Shown: positions 33,919 to 42,376 of the stretch, piece by piece
Layout: every line of letters starts with the position of its first letter
Numbering within the stretch: position 1 is the first letter of the stretch
DNA from: an uncultured Butyrivibrio sp.
Lineage (GTDB): Bacteria > Bacillota > Clostridia > Lachnospirales > Lachnospiraceae
DNA: 64,000 bases
Direction: 5' to 3'
NCBI GenBank assembly: GCA_946623755.1
Contig: CAMORK010000002.1
Span: 49,748-113,747 of the forward strand
Notes under the pieces: model-generated
What the model saw: only the letters and a program-made list of their open reading frames with translations
The model's database searches: none
Told to the model about the DNA's origin: nothing
Translations under genes and position numbers: made by a program

Positions 33919-35355
33919 TTAACCTTCTTCAGCTAATGCTGCTTTTATCATAATCGCACACTCGATGCGCTTCCTTTGAAGCTCACATCCGTGCTTATAT
34001 GTCGTATTGATATCACCGTTGAAATTATAGGCATTGGCAGCACATCCGCCGCTGCAATAATATCTGGCAAAACACTTTTCGCACTCAGGTCTTGAGTAAA
34101 CATTGCTCTTTTTGAACATCTCACGGATGTCATCTCTCTTGATCCCCTCGAAGACATTTCCCATAATAAAGTCTTCATTGCCGACAAACTGATGGCACGG
34201 GTAAAGATCTCCCCATGGTGTAACACCCAGATATTCGCATCCCGATCCGCAGCCGGAAAGTCTCTTGGCCACACATGGACCGCCCTCAAGATCTATATTG
34301 AAGTGGAAGAAGTTAAAGCCCCTTCCCTCTTTTCGTCTCTCCAGATAGAACTTTGCAAGCTTATCATATTCCTCGCAAAGCTTTGGAATATCTTCATCCT
34401 TAAGAGCGTACCAGTCATCAGGTTTAGCAACAACCGGTTCAACAGAAATCTGCTTAAAGCCAAGATCCGCCAGATGCTTAACATCCTCTGAGAAATCAAG
34501 ATTGTTGTGAGTGAAAGTACCTCTTACAAAGTAACGCAGCTGATGACGGGACTCGGCAACCTTTTTGAACTTGGGAACTATATCGTCATAACAGCCCTGT
34601 CCGCCTTTTCTGGGACGCATAAAGTCATTGACTTCCTTGCGGCCGTCGATGGACAGAACAATATTTCCCATCTCTTTATTAACATAATCGAGAATCTCAT
34701 CATTAAGGAGCGTTCCGTTTGTGGTGATCGTGAACCTGAAGTTCTTGTCATGCTCCTTCTCAATGCTGCGACCGTATTCTACTATCTTTTTAACAACCTC
34801 CCAGTTCATGAGAGGCTCTCCGCCAAAGAAATCTACCTCAAGATTTCTTCTGTTTCCGGAATTCTTAACAAGAAAATCAAGAGCTGCCTTGCCGACTTCC
34901 TCGCTCATAAGAGCTCGCCTTCCGTGGTATTCTCCCTCATCGGCGAAACAGTACTTACAGCGAAGATTGCAATCGTGCGCGATGTTGAGACAGAGCGCCT
35001 TAACTACCGTATCTCTCTCCTGGAATTCCTCAACATAGTTCTCATATACATCATCTGTATAAAGAACATCTGATGCTCTGAGCTCCAAAAGCTCAGAAAT
35101 AGCTTCTCCGATGTCCTCAGGTGAATACTTCGAAGATATCTCAGGCATGAGGATTATCTCGTTAAAGAGCTTCTGAAAATCCTCATCTCCTTCCCTGTCC
35201 TCACCCTCCGGAGCAGCTGCGGTGCCGTGATAGCTCACAAGCTTCTCTTCAACGATGGGAACCAGGTCTAAAACAACGTCATCCACAACATGAACAGATC
35301 CTGAATTCACGTCCAGAACTATGTTGTAGCCGTTGTTTGTGTACGCGTGAACCAT
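33919..35355 (-). CDS. scfB: SCIFF peptide maturase (radical SAM, thioether-forming)
   Basis: Radical-SAM/SPASM enzyme that makes Cys-derived thioether cross-links in the SCIFF precursor encoded just upstream. 478 residues: an N-terminal peptide-recognition region (about 1-115), the radical-SAM cluster CNLRCKYC with Cys129, 133 and 136 preceded by the extra Cys122, EVDFFGGEPLMNW, then a SPASM domain with CVAKRLSGCGSGCEY, YPCHQF and CEKCFARYYCSGGCAANAY. All auxiliary cluster cysteines appear present. The precursor gene (35460-35606) is 104 bp upstream, with a strong hairpin between. secDF follows. Confidence 0.95.
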   Translation of the reverse strand: MVHAYTNNGYNIVLDVNSGSVHVVDDVVLDLVPIVEEKLVSYHGTAAAPEGEDREGDEDFQKLFNEIILMPEISSKYSPEDIGEAISELLELRASDVLYTDDVYENYVEEFQERDTVVKALCLNIAHDCNLRCKYCFADEGEYHGRRALMSEEVGKAALDFLVKNSGNRRNLEVDFFGGEPLMNWEVVKKIVEYGRSIEKEHDKNFRFTITTNGTLLNDEILDYVNKEMGNIVLSIDGRKEVNDFMRPRKGGQGCYDDIVPKFKKVAESRHQLRYFVRGTFTHNNLDFSEDVKHLADLGFKQISVEPVVAKPDDWYALKDEDIPKLCEEYDKLAKFYLERRKEGRGFNFFHFNIDLEGGPCVAKRLSGCGSGCEYLGVTPWGDLYPCHQFVGNEDFIMGNVFEGIKRDDIREMFKKSNVYSRPECEKCFARYYCSGGCAANAYNFNGDINTTYKHGCELQRKRIECAIMIKAALAEEG

Positions 35356-35400
35356 AAAAATAAAAACTCCTAACTAATAAAATCATATAACGCAAGAATA

Positions 35401-35429
35401 GGCAGCGACCGATGAATGGGGTCGCTGCC
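35401..35429 (-). terminator. Hairpin between SCIFF precursor and maturase genes
   Basis: Perfect 10-bp stem GGCAGCGACC with GGTCGCTGCC around a 9-base loop, 31 bp after the precursor stop. On the minus strand TATTCTTGCG follows, only a weak U-tract. It would act as a leaky terminator or RNA-stabilising hairpin, giving more precursor than maturase. Confidence 0.75.
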
Positions 35430-35459
35430 CAACATGATTGCTTAACTTATCGGTAAAGA

Positions 35460-35606
35460 TTACTTGCTAAGCTGCTCACAGCTCTGGTTACCTACTGTGC
35501 ATGATGTCTTGCAAGCTGACTGGCATGATGTCTGGCACTCACCGCATCCGCCCTTCTTCATTGATTCCTTAAGGTTTCTGGTTACTAATGACTTTACATG
35601 CTTCAT
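35460..35606 (-). CDS. scfA: SCIFF ribosomal peptide precursor (six Cys in forty-five)
   Basis: 48-residue peptide. It begins MKHVKSLVTRNLKESMKKGG and carries six cysteines at 21, 24, 28, 32, 36 and 43 in the second half (CGECQTSCQSACKTSC core). It is the RiPP precursor acted on by the neighbouring maturase. Its basic leader and the Cys spacing match the near-invariant SCIFF family of Clostridia. ATG 35606 has GGAGGC 6 bp upstream. The physiological role of mature SCIFF is still unsettled; no dedicated exporter or peptidase gene is adjacent apart from secDF. Confidence 0.96.
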   Translation of the reverse strand: MKHVKSLVTRNLKESMKKGGCGECQTSCQSACKTSCTVGNQSCEQLSK

Positions 35607-35664
35607 AATATTGCCTCCTACTTGAAAATGCTCTCTTTTCGCACTTCGAGTTTTATGTCGATTT

Positions 35665-35673
35665 AGTATATCA
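35665..35673 (-). promoter_or_regulatory. Extended -10 promoter of scfA
   Basis: On the minus strand TGATATACT, an extended -10 (TG-N-TATACT), lies about 60 bp before the scfA start. No good -35 is seen at 17 bp, which fits extended -10 promoters. Adjacent T-rich sequence also provides the end of the upstream CBS-protein gene region. Confidence 0.5.
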
Positions 35674-35701
35674 TAAAAAACTCAAAGATAAAAGTGGACT
35701 T

Positions 35702-36976
35702 TTAAAGTTTTTCTATTTCCTGAGCCGGAGCTGTTACGGTGATAAGGACCTTGGTAATACGGTTTCCTTTGATTCCCCTTGCAGTAAGGGTAATACCATT
35801 ATCCAAAGTAACCGTTTCGCCATATCCTGGGAGTCTGTCCAGCGCCTCAATCATAAGTCCTCCGATGGAGTCGTAGTCCTCAGAGTCAAGCTCTGTCCCA
35901 AGTTCATCGTTTATATCATCCAGCTTCATATTACCTTCTACAAGGTAGCGCCTTCCGCCTACGTTCTTGATAAGATTTTTCTCATCGGAATCGTATTCAT
36001 CCCTGATCTCTCCGACAATCTCCTCAAGAAGGTCTTCAAGTGTGATCATTCCTACGGTAGCTCCGTACTCAGATAAGACAAATGCCACATTCTGTGATTT
36101 CTCTCTCATCTCCACAAGAAGATCCGCAGTCTTTTTAAATTCATATGTATAATATGCCTTCCTCAGGTGATCCGATATTTTGAATGACTCATGGTCCTGT
36201 AAAAGAATGAGGTCTTTGACATTTATAAGGCCGATAATGTTATCCTGTTCATTTCCCTCATATACAGGGATTCTGGTGTACATATTCTCCTTAAAGATCT
36301 TCATGACCTCATCGTATGTAGCCTGCGTGCTGACACAGCTCATATCGATCCTTGGTATCATGATGTCTTTGGCCACAGCATCGGAAAAATCAAATACATT
36401 GTAAATGATCTCCTTCTCGCCGCTCTCAATGACACCGTCCTCATGGCTAACATCCACGTAGGTCTTGAGCTCATTCTCCGTCATGGTCTGACGGTTATCG
36501 GTATCCACATGAAGAATCTTCAGTATAACGGTTGCTATACCGTTAATGATAAAACTAAAGGGAACCATGATGGCCATAAGAGCTACAATTATCCCCGAGT
36601 ACCAGAGAGAAATATTCTCTGCATAAGCTGTTGCTATGGTCTTGGGAATGATCTCGCCAAAGATCAGAACAACAAGGGTAAGTACTCCGGTTCCGATTCC
36701 TATGGCAAAGCTTCCGAACATATCCGTTACGAGAACGGTCATAAGCGCAGATGCACTTAAATTCACAATGTTATTTCCGATCAGTACTGCCGAGAGCATC
36801 TTCTGCGTATCTTCGCAGATTCTTAATACCCTCGCAGCACCCTTACTACCCTCATCAGCAAGTGCCTTCATCTTAACCTTATTACAGGTCATAAGCGCTG
36901 TCTCTGCTGATGAAAAAAACGCAGACAACAAGACCAACAAAACTAATATAATTATTCTTACCAAATGAACGTCCAA
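35702..36976 (-). CDS. CNNM/CorC-type membrane protein with CBS pair
   Basis: 424-residue protein often annotated as hemolysin. An N-terminal DUF21/CNNM membrane domain of about four helices (residues 1-190) is followed by two CBS domains (about 205-330; DIMIPRIDM, NIIGLINVKDL and GMITLEDLLEEIVGEI) and a CorC_HlyC C-terminal domain with the GGLMIEALDRLP region. Proteins of this family handle Mg2+ or other divalent-cation efflux. The start is TTG with GAGGAG 6 bp upstream; no better ATG exists. It is separated from hisS by a GC-rich hairpin. Confidence 0.93.
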   Translation of the reverse strand: MDVHLVRIIILVLLVLLSAFFSSAETALMTCNKVKMKALADEGSKGAARVLRICEDTQKMLSAVLIGNNIVNLSASALMTVLVTDMFGSFAIGIGTGVLTLVVLIFGEIIPKTIATAYAENISLWYSGIIVALMAIMVPFSFIINGIATVILKILHVDTDNRQTMTENELKTYVDVSHEDGVIESGEKEIIYNVFDFSDAVAKDIMIPRIDMSCVSTQATYDEVMKIFKENMYTRIPVYEGNEQDNIIGLINVKDLILLQDHESFKISDHLRKAYYTYEFKKTADLLVEMREKSQNVAFVLSEYGATVGMITLEDLLEEIVGEIRDEYDSDEKNLIKNVGGRRYLVEGNMKLDDINDELGTELDSEDYDSIGGLMIEALDRLPGYGETVTLDNGITLTARGIKGNRITKVLITVTAPAQEIEKL

Positions 36977-37009
36977 AATATTCTCCTCATTACATTTTTA
37001 TAGTACACA

Positions 37010-37046
37010 GGGCGAAGGAAGGCCCCTGCGGGAGCCCCCTTCGCCC
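37010..37046 (-). terminator. GC-rich hairpin after hisS
   Basis: GGGCGAAGG (37010-37018) pairs with CCTTCGCCC (37038-37046), with a further GGCCCC/GGAGCCC pairing inside. It is 8 bp after the hisS stop. A U-tract is nearly absent on the minus strand, so termination may be partial. Confidence 0.6.
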
Positions 37047-37054
37047 GTCATTAA

Positions 37055-38320
37055 TCAGCTGAGCGGATTGAGATAAAACTCCTTAAAGTCTTCATATCCC
37101 TGTTCTACAAGCTGCTGCTTCTGGAATTTCTTGTTCTTATTCATGCGGACCACAAGAACCTGTGAACCCTTTGCCCTCTCTTCCTGTGCTTCCTTGATTA
37201 TCTCTGCAAGTCTGTCCCCTGCAATTCCTTTTTCTATAAGGAAAGCCTTCTTCTGATCAGCTCCGGGAATCTTGAATCCCTCATCCATCATGATCATGAT
37301 GATTCTCTCAAAACCGATGGAAAATCCGCAGGCCGGAGTGTCCTGTCCAAGGAACTTGCCAACCATCTTGTCATATCTTCCGCCGCCGCCGCAGCTTCCG
37401 CCGTACTGAGGCATTGCAACCTCAAAGATTGTTCCTGTATAGTAGCTCATACCCCGGACCAGTGTAGGGTCAAAAACCATCTCAAACTGAGCAGTCTTGG
37501 TGCTCTCAACCGAGCTTATGATCTCAGAAAGTCCCTGCTTTGTATCTGCATCCAGGAAATCTCCTATCTTATCAGCGATAACCTTAAGGCCTTCCAGAGA
37601 GTCTTTTCCCTCTGCTGCCTTGAACAGATCAAGGTACTTATCTACGCTCTCCTGCGCAAAACCAGCCCCCACAAGTTCCTCTGAAACTCCCTCTATTCCG
37701 ATCTTATCCATCTTGTCCAGTGTTATGAACACATTGTCGTATTCTTCCTCCGGAAAAGAGCTGTAGGCTGCCATAGCCTTAAGTATCCTTCTGTCATTAA
37801 TTCTGATCTTGAAATCCTTAAATCCGAGTCTTCCGAGAGTTGTGGTCGTAGCAAGAATAAGCTCGATCTCTGCAAGGTTTGAAGCCTCTCCGAGAATATC
37901 GATATCACACTGCATGAACTGACGATATCTGCCCTTCTGTGGCCTGTCAGCTCTCCAAACATTACCCATCTGCAATGCCTTAAAAGGTGAAGGAAGTTCT
38001 CCCGCATGATTTGCATAAAAACGAACCAGCGGAACCGTAAGGTCATAACGAAGTCCTGAATCCGTAAGATCATTTTCCTCTTTGGCCTCAGCCAGATTCA
38101 GCTTCTCGCCTCTCTTCATCACTTTGAAGATAAGCTTTTCATTCTCTCCTCCCTGCTTGCTGTTAAGGTTGGCAAGAGACTCAACTGCCGGTGTCTCGAT
38201 TGATGTAAATCCAAATTCACCGTAAGTCTTCTTGATCACTCCAATGCAGTAGTCTCTGAGCTGCATCTCAGCAGGAAGTATATCCTTCATGCCCGTAACG
38301 GGCTTTTTCACAAGTGCCAT
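37055..38320 (-). CDS. hisS: Histidyl-tRNA synthetase
   Basis: Class II synthetase of 421 residues. Motif 2 lies in FKALQMGNVWRADRPQKGRYRQFMQCDID (read as two blocks), the histidine-A loop includes LVRGMSYYTGTIFE, motif 3 is CGFSIGFERI, and the C-terminal anticodon-binding domain begins near residue 330. Full length. ATG with GGAGG 10 bp upstream. The 69-bp leader is too short for a T-box riboswitch, and none was seen. Confidence 0.97.
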   Translation of the reverse strand: MALVKKPVTGMKDILPAEMQLRDYCIGVIKKTYGEFGFTSIETPAVESLANLNSKQGGENEKLIFKVMKRGEKLNLAEAKEENDLTDSGLRYDLTVPLVRFYANHAGELPSPFKALQMGNVWRADRPQKGRYRQFMQCDIDILGEASNLAEIELILATTTTLGRLGFKDFKIRINDRRILKAMAAYSSFPEEEYDNVFITLDKMDKIGIEGVSEELVGAGFAQESVDKYLDLFKAAEGKDSLEGLKVIADKIGDFLDADTKQGLSEIISSVESTKTAQFEMVFDPTLVRGMSYYTGTIFEVAMPQYGGSCGGGGRYDKMVGKFLGQDTPACGFSIGFERIIMIMMDEGFKIPGADQKKAFLIEKGIAGDRLAEIIKEAQEERAKGSQVLVVRMNKNKKFQKQQLVEQGYEDFKEFYLNPLS

Positions 38321-38389
38321 CTCTAAAAATCCTCCAAAATACTATATACTGCTAGATTTTACTATTATTTGGCAGTAAGCACAAGCGTT

Positions 38390-40351
38390 TTAATGCTTAT
38401 TATTCTCCCTCAGAAATTCAAGGAACTGATTCTTTGGCATTGGCCTTGCATAGTAAAAGCCCTGAATATGATCGCATCCGATCCTGATGATCTGCTCTGC
38501 CTGTTCCTTGGTCTCAACTCCCTCTGCAACGATCTCTTTTCCCAGAGATTTGATGATTTTGACAAGATTGAGCATTACCATATAGGAATTCTCTGACTCG
38601 AATGCTGACTGAATGATGCTCTTGTCCAGCTTGAACAGCTCCACCGGAAGGGTTGCGATTCTGTCCAGATTTGAATAACCTGTGCCGAAATCATCCATAG
38701 AGAATGACAATCCATGGCTGATAAGCTTTGCTATATTTTCATCCATAACCGATGAGATACCCTTCTCATAGGTTTCGGTTATCTCAAGATTTAGCTGCCC
38801 GGGTTTTACACCATGTTTCTCCATGGTCTTTATTATGTTCTCGGAAAGGTTGGTCTGGATGCAGTCAACCACCGACAGATTAACTTCAGCGTATTCAAGG
38901 CCGTTTTGGACCGCATCTGTATTGGCGATCATGTTGCAGACCTCATCCATTACAAAGCTATCTATCGACACAACCATGCCATTTCTCTCTGCAACAGGCA
39001 TAAACACTGCAGGTGAAATAAATCCCATCTGAGGATTCTTAAGTCTCAGCAGAGCCTCGCAGGATGAAAACAATCCGGTCTTAGGGTCAAAGATCGGCTG
39101 ATAATAAACCTCCAAAAGATCATCTTCCAGAGCATGCTTAACTATCTGATCTATCTTCTTGTCATGCTCAATATGCTTGAGATTTAAATCCGATACCCTG
39201 AGAATATCCCTGTTATGGTGGATAAGTGTCTTTTTAATAACCTCTTTGACCTCATTGAACTTGTCAACTGAGTCCACTTCATCAGGAAAGCCAATAACAT
39301 AGGAGCTCTGGAAGAGCTTGACATCCTGCCCATTCATTGTCCAGAAATCTCTGAACCTTTTGCTTATCTGCTCTGTAATCTTCTCAATAAATGCATCATC
39401 GGGATCAACATCATAAATGATCATCAGATAATGACCGTCATCTGTATAGTATACTTCACCGCTGGGACTTATCTGCTTCAGATAAAAAGTGATCTGTGAT
39501 AAGAGCTCAGCAACCGCTTCAAGGGGCTCTCCTCCGATTACAGCATCAAGTCTTTCCAGTGCCACACCGTAGACAGTGAAGATCTTTTTCTGAAGAAGAC
39601 TGCTGGAAACCGCAAAGTTAAGAGCATTTTTCGTGCCCGCACCGCTGACTCCGTCCCTGAACTCTCCGGGATTCTGTACAGTATACACGCAGAGCAAAAG
39701 AGCCAGTGATACACTGAACTCAAATATAGAGCTGGACTTGGTAATGATCCTTATCGGCACACCCGAAAGCATGAGAACGTAATAAACAACAAGGGATATA
39801 AATTTCTCCGAACTGAGTGATCTTGCATATCTGACATACAAATACGCAGCATAAACAAAGTAGACATACAGCGAAAAGTTGACTACTGCCCCCTGGGGAT
39901 AGTTGTATTCAAGTTCTCCTTCAGGTGAAAACGCAAAGAAGAAGTCACTGATGATACCGCTGAGGAAAAATACCACAGAAAAGATTGTAGGAATAAAAAG
40001 CAGGATTTTCCTCATGGCTGAATCAAGTTCAATGCGGAAAATGGTCATCACATAGACCATTGAAATATATGCGAGCAGATATGAGCAGACCTTCTCAGTA
40101 ATTACAAGGAAGTTATTCCCGACAGGCGGCAGCAAAAGCTTGAAAGAATCGCTGTAAAGCCAGATGTTGTGCAAGAGCCCTGCAATATTCAAAATCAGGG
40201 CATCATAAATAAGCATCCCAAAAATCAGCCTTTGATTGTTGTTGTGAGCATCTTCCGTCAAATGGACAATAAGCACAACAATAATAACAAGCAGGGACGC
40301 AATGCCAAAACAGACATTATAATGTTCCGGACTTGTGATGAGTTCCATCAT
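38390..40351 (-). CDS. Membrane c-di-GMP phosphodiesterase (EAL domain, intact)
   Basis: 653 residues: eight or so N-terminal membrane helices (1-235), a degenerate GGDEF-like middle part without the GGDEF signature (about 245-385), and an EAL domain from about 400. The catalytic set is complete: EALLRL, EVNLS, LEITET, MDDFGTGYSN, LDKSII, AEGVET and QGFYYARP. It should hydrolyse c-di-GMP. Its ATG overlaps the stop of the upstream gene (TAATG), so it is translationally coupled to the degenerate partner. A signal sensed by the membrane part is unknown. Confidence 0.93.
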   Translation of the reverse strand: MMELITSPEHYNVCFGIASLLVIIVVLIVHLTEDAHNNNQRLIFGMLIYDALILNIAGLLHNIWLYSDSFKLLLPPVGNNFLVITEKVCSYLLAYISMVYVMTIFRIELDSAMRKILLFIPTIFSVVFFLSGIISDFFFAFSPEGELEYNYPQGAVVNFSLYVYFVYAAYLYVRYARSLSSEKFISLVVYYVLMLSGVPIRIITKSSSIFEFSVSLALLLCVYTVQNPGEFRDGVSGAGTKNALNFAVSSSLLQKKIFTVYGVALERLDAVIGGEPLEAVAELLSQITFYLKQISPSGEVYYTDDGHYLMIIYDVDPDDAFIEKITEQISKRFRDFWTMNGQDVKLFQSSYVIGFPDEVDSVDKFNEVKEVIKKTLIHHNRDILRVSDLNLKHIEHDKKIDQIVKHALEDDLLEVYYQPIFDPKTGLFSSCEALLRLKNPQMGFISPAVFMPVAERNGMVVSIDSFVMDEVCNMIANTDAVQNGLEYAEVNLSVVDCIQTNLSENIIKTMEKHGVKPGQLNLEITETYEKGISSVMDENIAKLISHGLSFSMDDFGTGYSNLDRIATLPVELFKLDKSIIQSAFESENSYMVMLNLVKIIKSLGKEIVAEGVETKEQAEQIIRIGCDHIQGFYYARPMPKNQFLEFLRENNKH

Positions 40352-42303
40352 TATCCCTCTTCAAAATAAGCATCAATATATTTTACAAAAGAACTGTCTT
40401 TCATGGGCTGGCCCATATAATCCCCCACAAGGAAATCGCACCCGAGTTCTTCTGCCATCAGTTTATCTTCCTCAGTTTCTATATCTTTAGCTCCAACAAA
40501 GATGCTTATGTCGTGGAACAGATTTACTATTCCTTTCGCCACGAGCTTCATCTTCTCCGATTCACGGGCTTTGACCAGAATATCATGGGCAATGTTTACC
40601 TGAGTAACGGGAAGTGCCATGATCTTATCCAGATCTCCGTAGCCGCTTCCGAAATCATCGACTATGATCGAACATTTTTGTTCTCCCATGAGCTTTAAAT
40701 TCCGCTCAGCCACACCATTCATCGTCGTGATGGTAGTCTCAGTAAGTTTCAGTGTGATCCATGATATTTCCGCCGTCTCCTCCCTGGCAATTTTCTTCAT
40801 TCTTCTGATAAAGTCATTCTTTGAGATTTCACCCTGCGACATTCCCACCACTGCTCTGTACTTGCCATTCTTATCTCCCGCATTCCAAAAAGCGAGTGCC
40901 CTGCAGGCTCTTCTGTACACCGTTTCGTCCATATCCATAAGGGCCTGAGTCGCATTGATATCCGGAATATGTCCGCGCATATCAATCTCATTTCCGTACT
41001 CATCCTTTAAAAAGCACAGCACGTCAGCACAATAATTTATCCTGTATATTTTTGACAGAACAGGCTGATATCTGATGACAAAGCTCTTGGTATCCAGGTT
41101 ATTCCTTGCCAGCATATCGTAATCTGTTATCTTCTTAAGTTCAGTGTATTCAGGCTTGTTTACATCTATTATCTGATCTATGTCAGAAGCTGCATGTTCA
41201 ACAATAAGATCAAGTCTTGCCAGAAGCTCGGATGCAGTCTTGTAATGCTCCGGGTACTCCATAAGAAAGCAGTGTGTCTCAACCCTGATAGCCATATTTG
41301 AAAAGCTCCAAGATTGCTGGAGTCTTTTTGATATACTGTTCAAAAGTGCAAGAACTTTATTTTTATCAACAGTATGTACCGTAATGGCAAAGACATATTC
41401 AGAATATCTGTAGGCATAGCACTGCAGACGGTATTCCAGCCTTCCGACATATTTAAGATATCTTGTAATCTTTTTCATAACTGCCTGAGCCTGTGAATAA
41501 CCAATCTCGTCACTGAGCGCTCTGATATTATCAATCGTCACAAAAATAGTGCTCTGTGCGGTCTTTATACCGGTCTTCAGATCAAGGCCTTCAAGAAAAG
41601 CCTTTCTGTTAAGAATATTCAAATTCTCATCAACCATTTCACTTGGGTTCTGAAGCGATATATAAACAAGAGTTATTCCAATAGTACTTAGCAGATTCTC
41701 AATAAGTACCGTAGGCCATATAAACTGAACAACCATACCCGAAAGAGTAAGCACTACAAAAGAGAGCACAACCACCTTTGTTCTAAGGCGCATCAAAATA
41801 TTGTACCTGAAAAGAAGGGAGATTCCATAGACCATGTAGTATCCCGCCAGAATATAATACAGGAAAACAAATCTCTCTCTTTGATAAAGACCATCTTCTG
41901 TATAGCTGAACAGAATAGGCACAAAGAGATTGATCACAACGAGAGCGATTCCGATGTAATACCCGAGCATAACGCCGATAAAATCCGACAGTCTCCTGGC
42001 ATCGACATAAATATCAAGAACAGCAAGCATATATCTCAGATAACAAAAACCCGTTCCAAGATGTGCTATAAAATACAACGATCCGCAGAACATCTCAGCC
42101 GGATGATACCAGGGGCCCGAAAAAGGCCTCATCTGGAGGAAAGTCTCCATTCTTTCGGCAAGAGTAGCTGCAAATGTTGCCAAAAAGAGCATGACATAAG
42201 CTCTCTGCCTGTAAGCCGGTACCCAGCGTCTTGACAGAGAGGTTATAGCAACAGTTCCCAATATGCACAATGCACAAATATCAAAGTAAAAATTATACTG
42301 CAT
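40351..42303 (-). CDS. Membrane protein with degenerate EAL domain
   Basis: 650 residues with the same layout as the downstream gene: N-terminal membrane helices (1-230), a GGDEF-like remnant (about 245-375) and a C-terminal EAL-like domain. Key residues are missing: the EAL triad position reads ADVLCFL, EVNLS is replaced by VVGMSQG, AEG by AKG, the LDK lysine and the final QG are lost; VDDFGSGYGD and LTETT remain. It is therefore unlikely to hydrolyse c-di-GMP and may bind it or act as a regulatory partner. ATG 42303 has only a weak ribosome site, right after the GH35 terminator. Confidence 0.88.
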   Translation of the reverse strand: MQYNFYFDICALCILGTVAITSLSRRWVPAYRQRAYVMLFLATFAATLAERMETFLQMRPFSGPWYHPAEMFCGSLYFIAHLGTGFCYLRYMLAVLDIYVDARRLSDFIGVMLGYYIGIALVVINLFVPILFSYTEDGLYQRERFVFLYYILAGYYMVYGISLLFRYNILMRLRTKVVVLSFVVLTLSGMVVQFIWPTVLIENLLSTIGITLVYISLQNPSEMVDENLNILNRKAFLEGLDLKTGIKTAQSTIFVTIDNIRALSDEIGYSQAQAVMKKITRYLKYVGRLEYRLQCYAYRYSEYVFAITVHTVDKNKVLALLNSISKRLQQSWSFSNMAIRVETHCFLMEYPEHYKTASELLARLDLIVEHAASDIDQIIDVNKPEYTELKKITDYDMLARNNLDTKSFVIRYQPVLSKIYRINYCADVLCFLKDEYGNEIDMRGHIPDINATQALMDMDETVYRRACRALAFWNAGDKNGKYRAVVGMSQGEISKNDFIRRMKKIAREETAEISWITLKLTETTITTMNGVAERNLKLMGEQKCSIIVDDFGSGYGDLDKIMALPVTQVNIAHDILVKARESEKMKLVAKGIVNLFHDISIFVGAKDIETEEDKLMAEELGCDFLVGDYMGQPMKDSSFVKYIDAYFEEG

Positions 42304-42327
42304 ATTCTGTCTTTATGATCCCATAAA

Positions 42328-42366
42328 AATAGTGTTATCGGAGGGCATAAATCCGATAACACTATT
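42328..42366 (-). terminator. Intrinsic terminator of the GH35 gene
   Basis: A 14-bp stem AATAGTGTTATCGG (42328-42341) with 42353-42366. On the minus strand it is followed by TTTTATGG. It lies 10 bp after the GH35 stop and ends the sugar locus. Confidence 0.9.
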
Positions 42367-42376
42367 ATACGTCAAG

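Noticed and set aside
38321-38389. T-box riboswitch upstream of hisS
   Set aside because: The gap is only 69 bp and has no specifier stem, T-box sequence or terminator.
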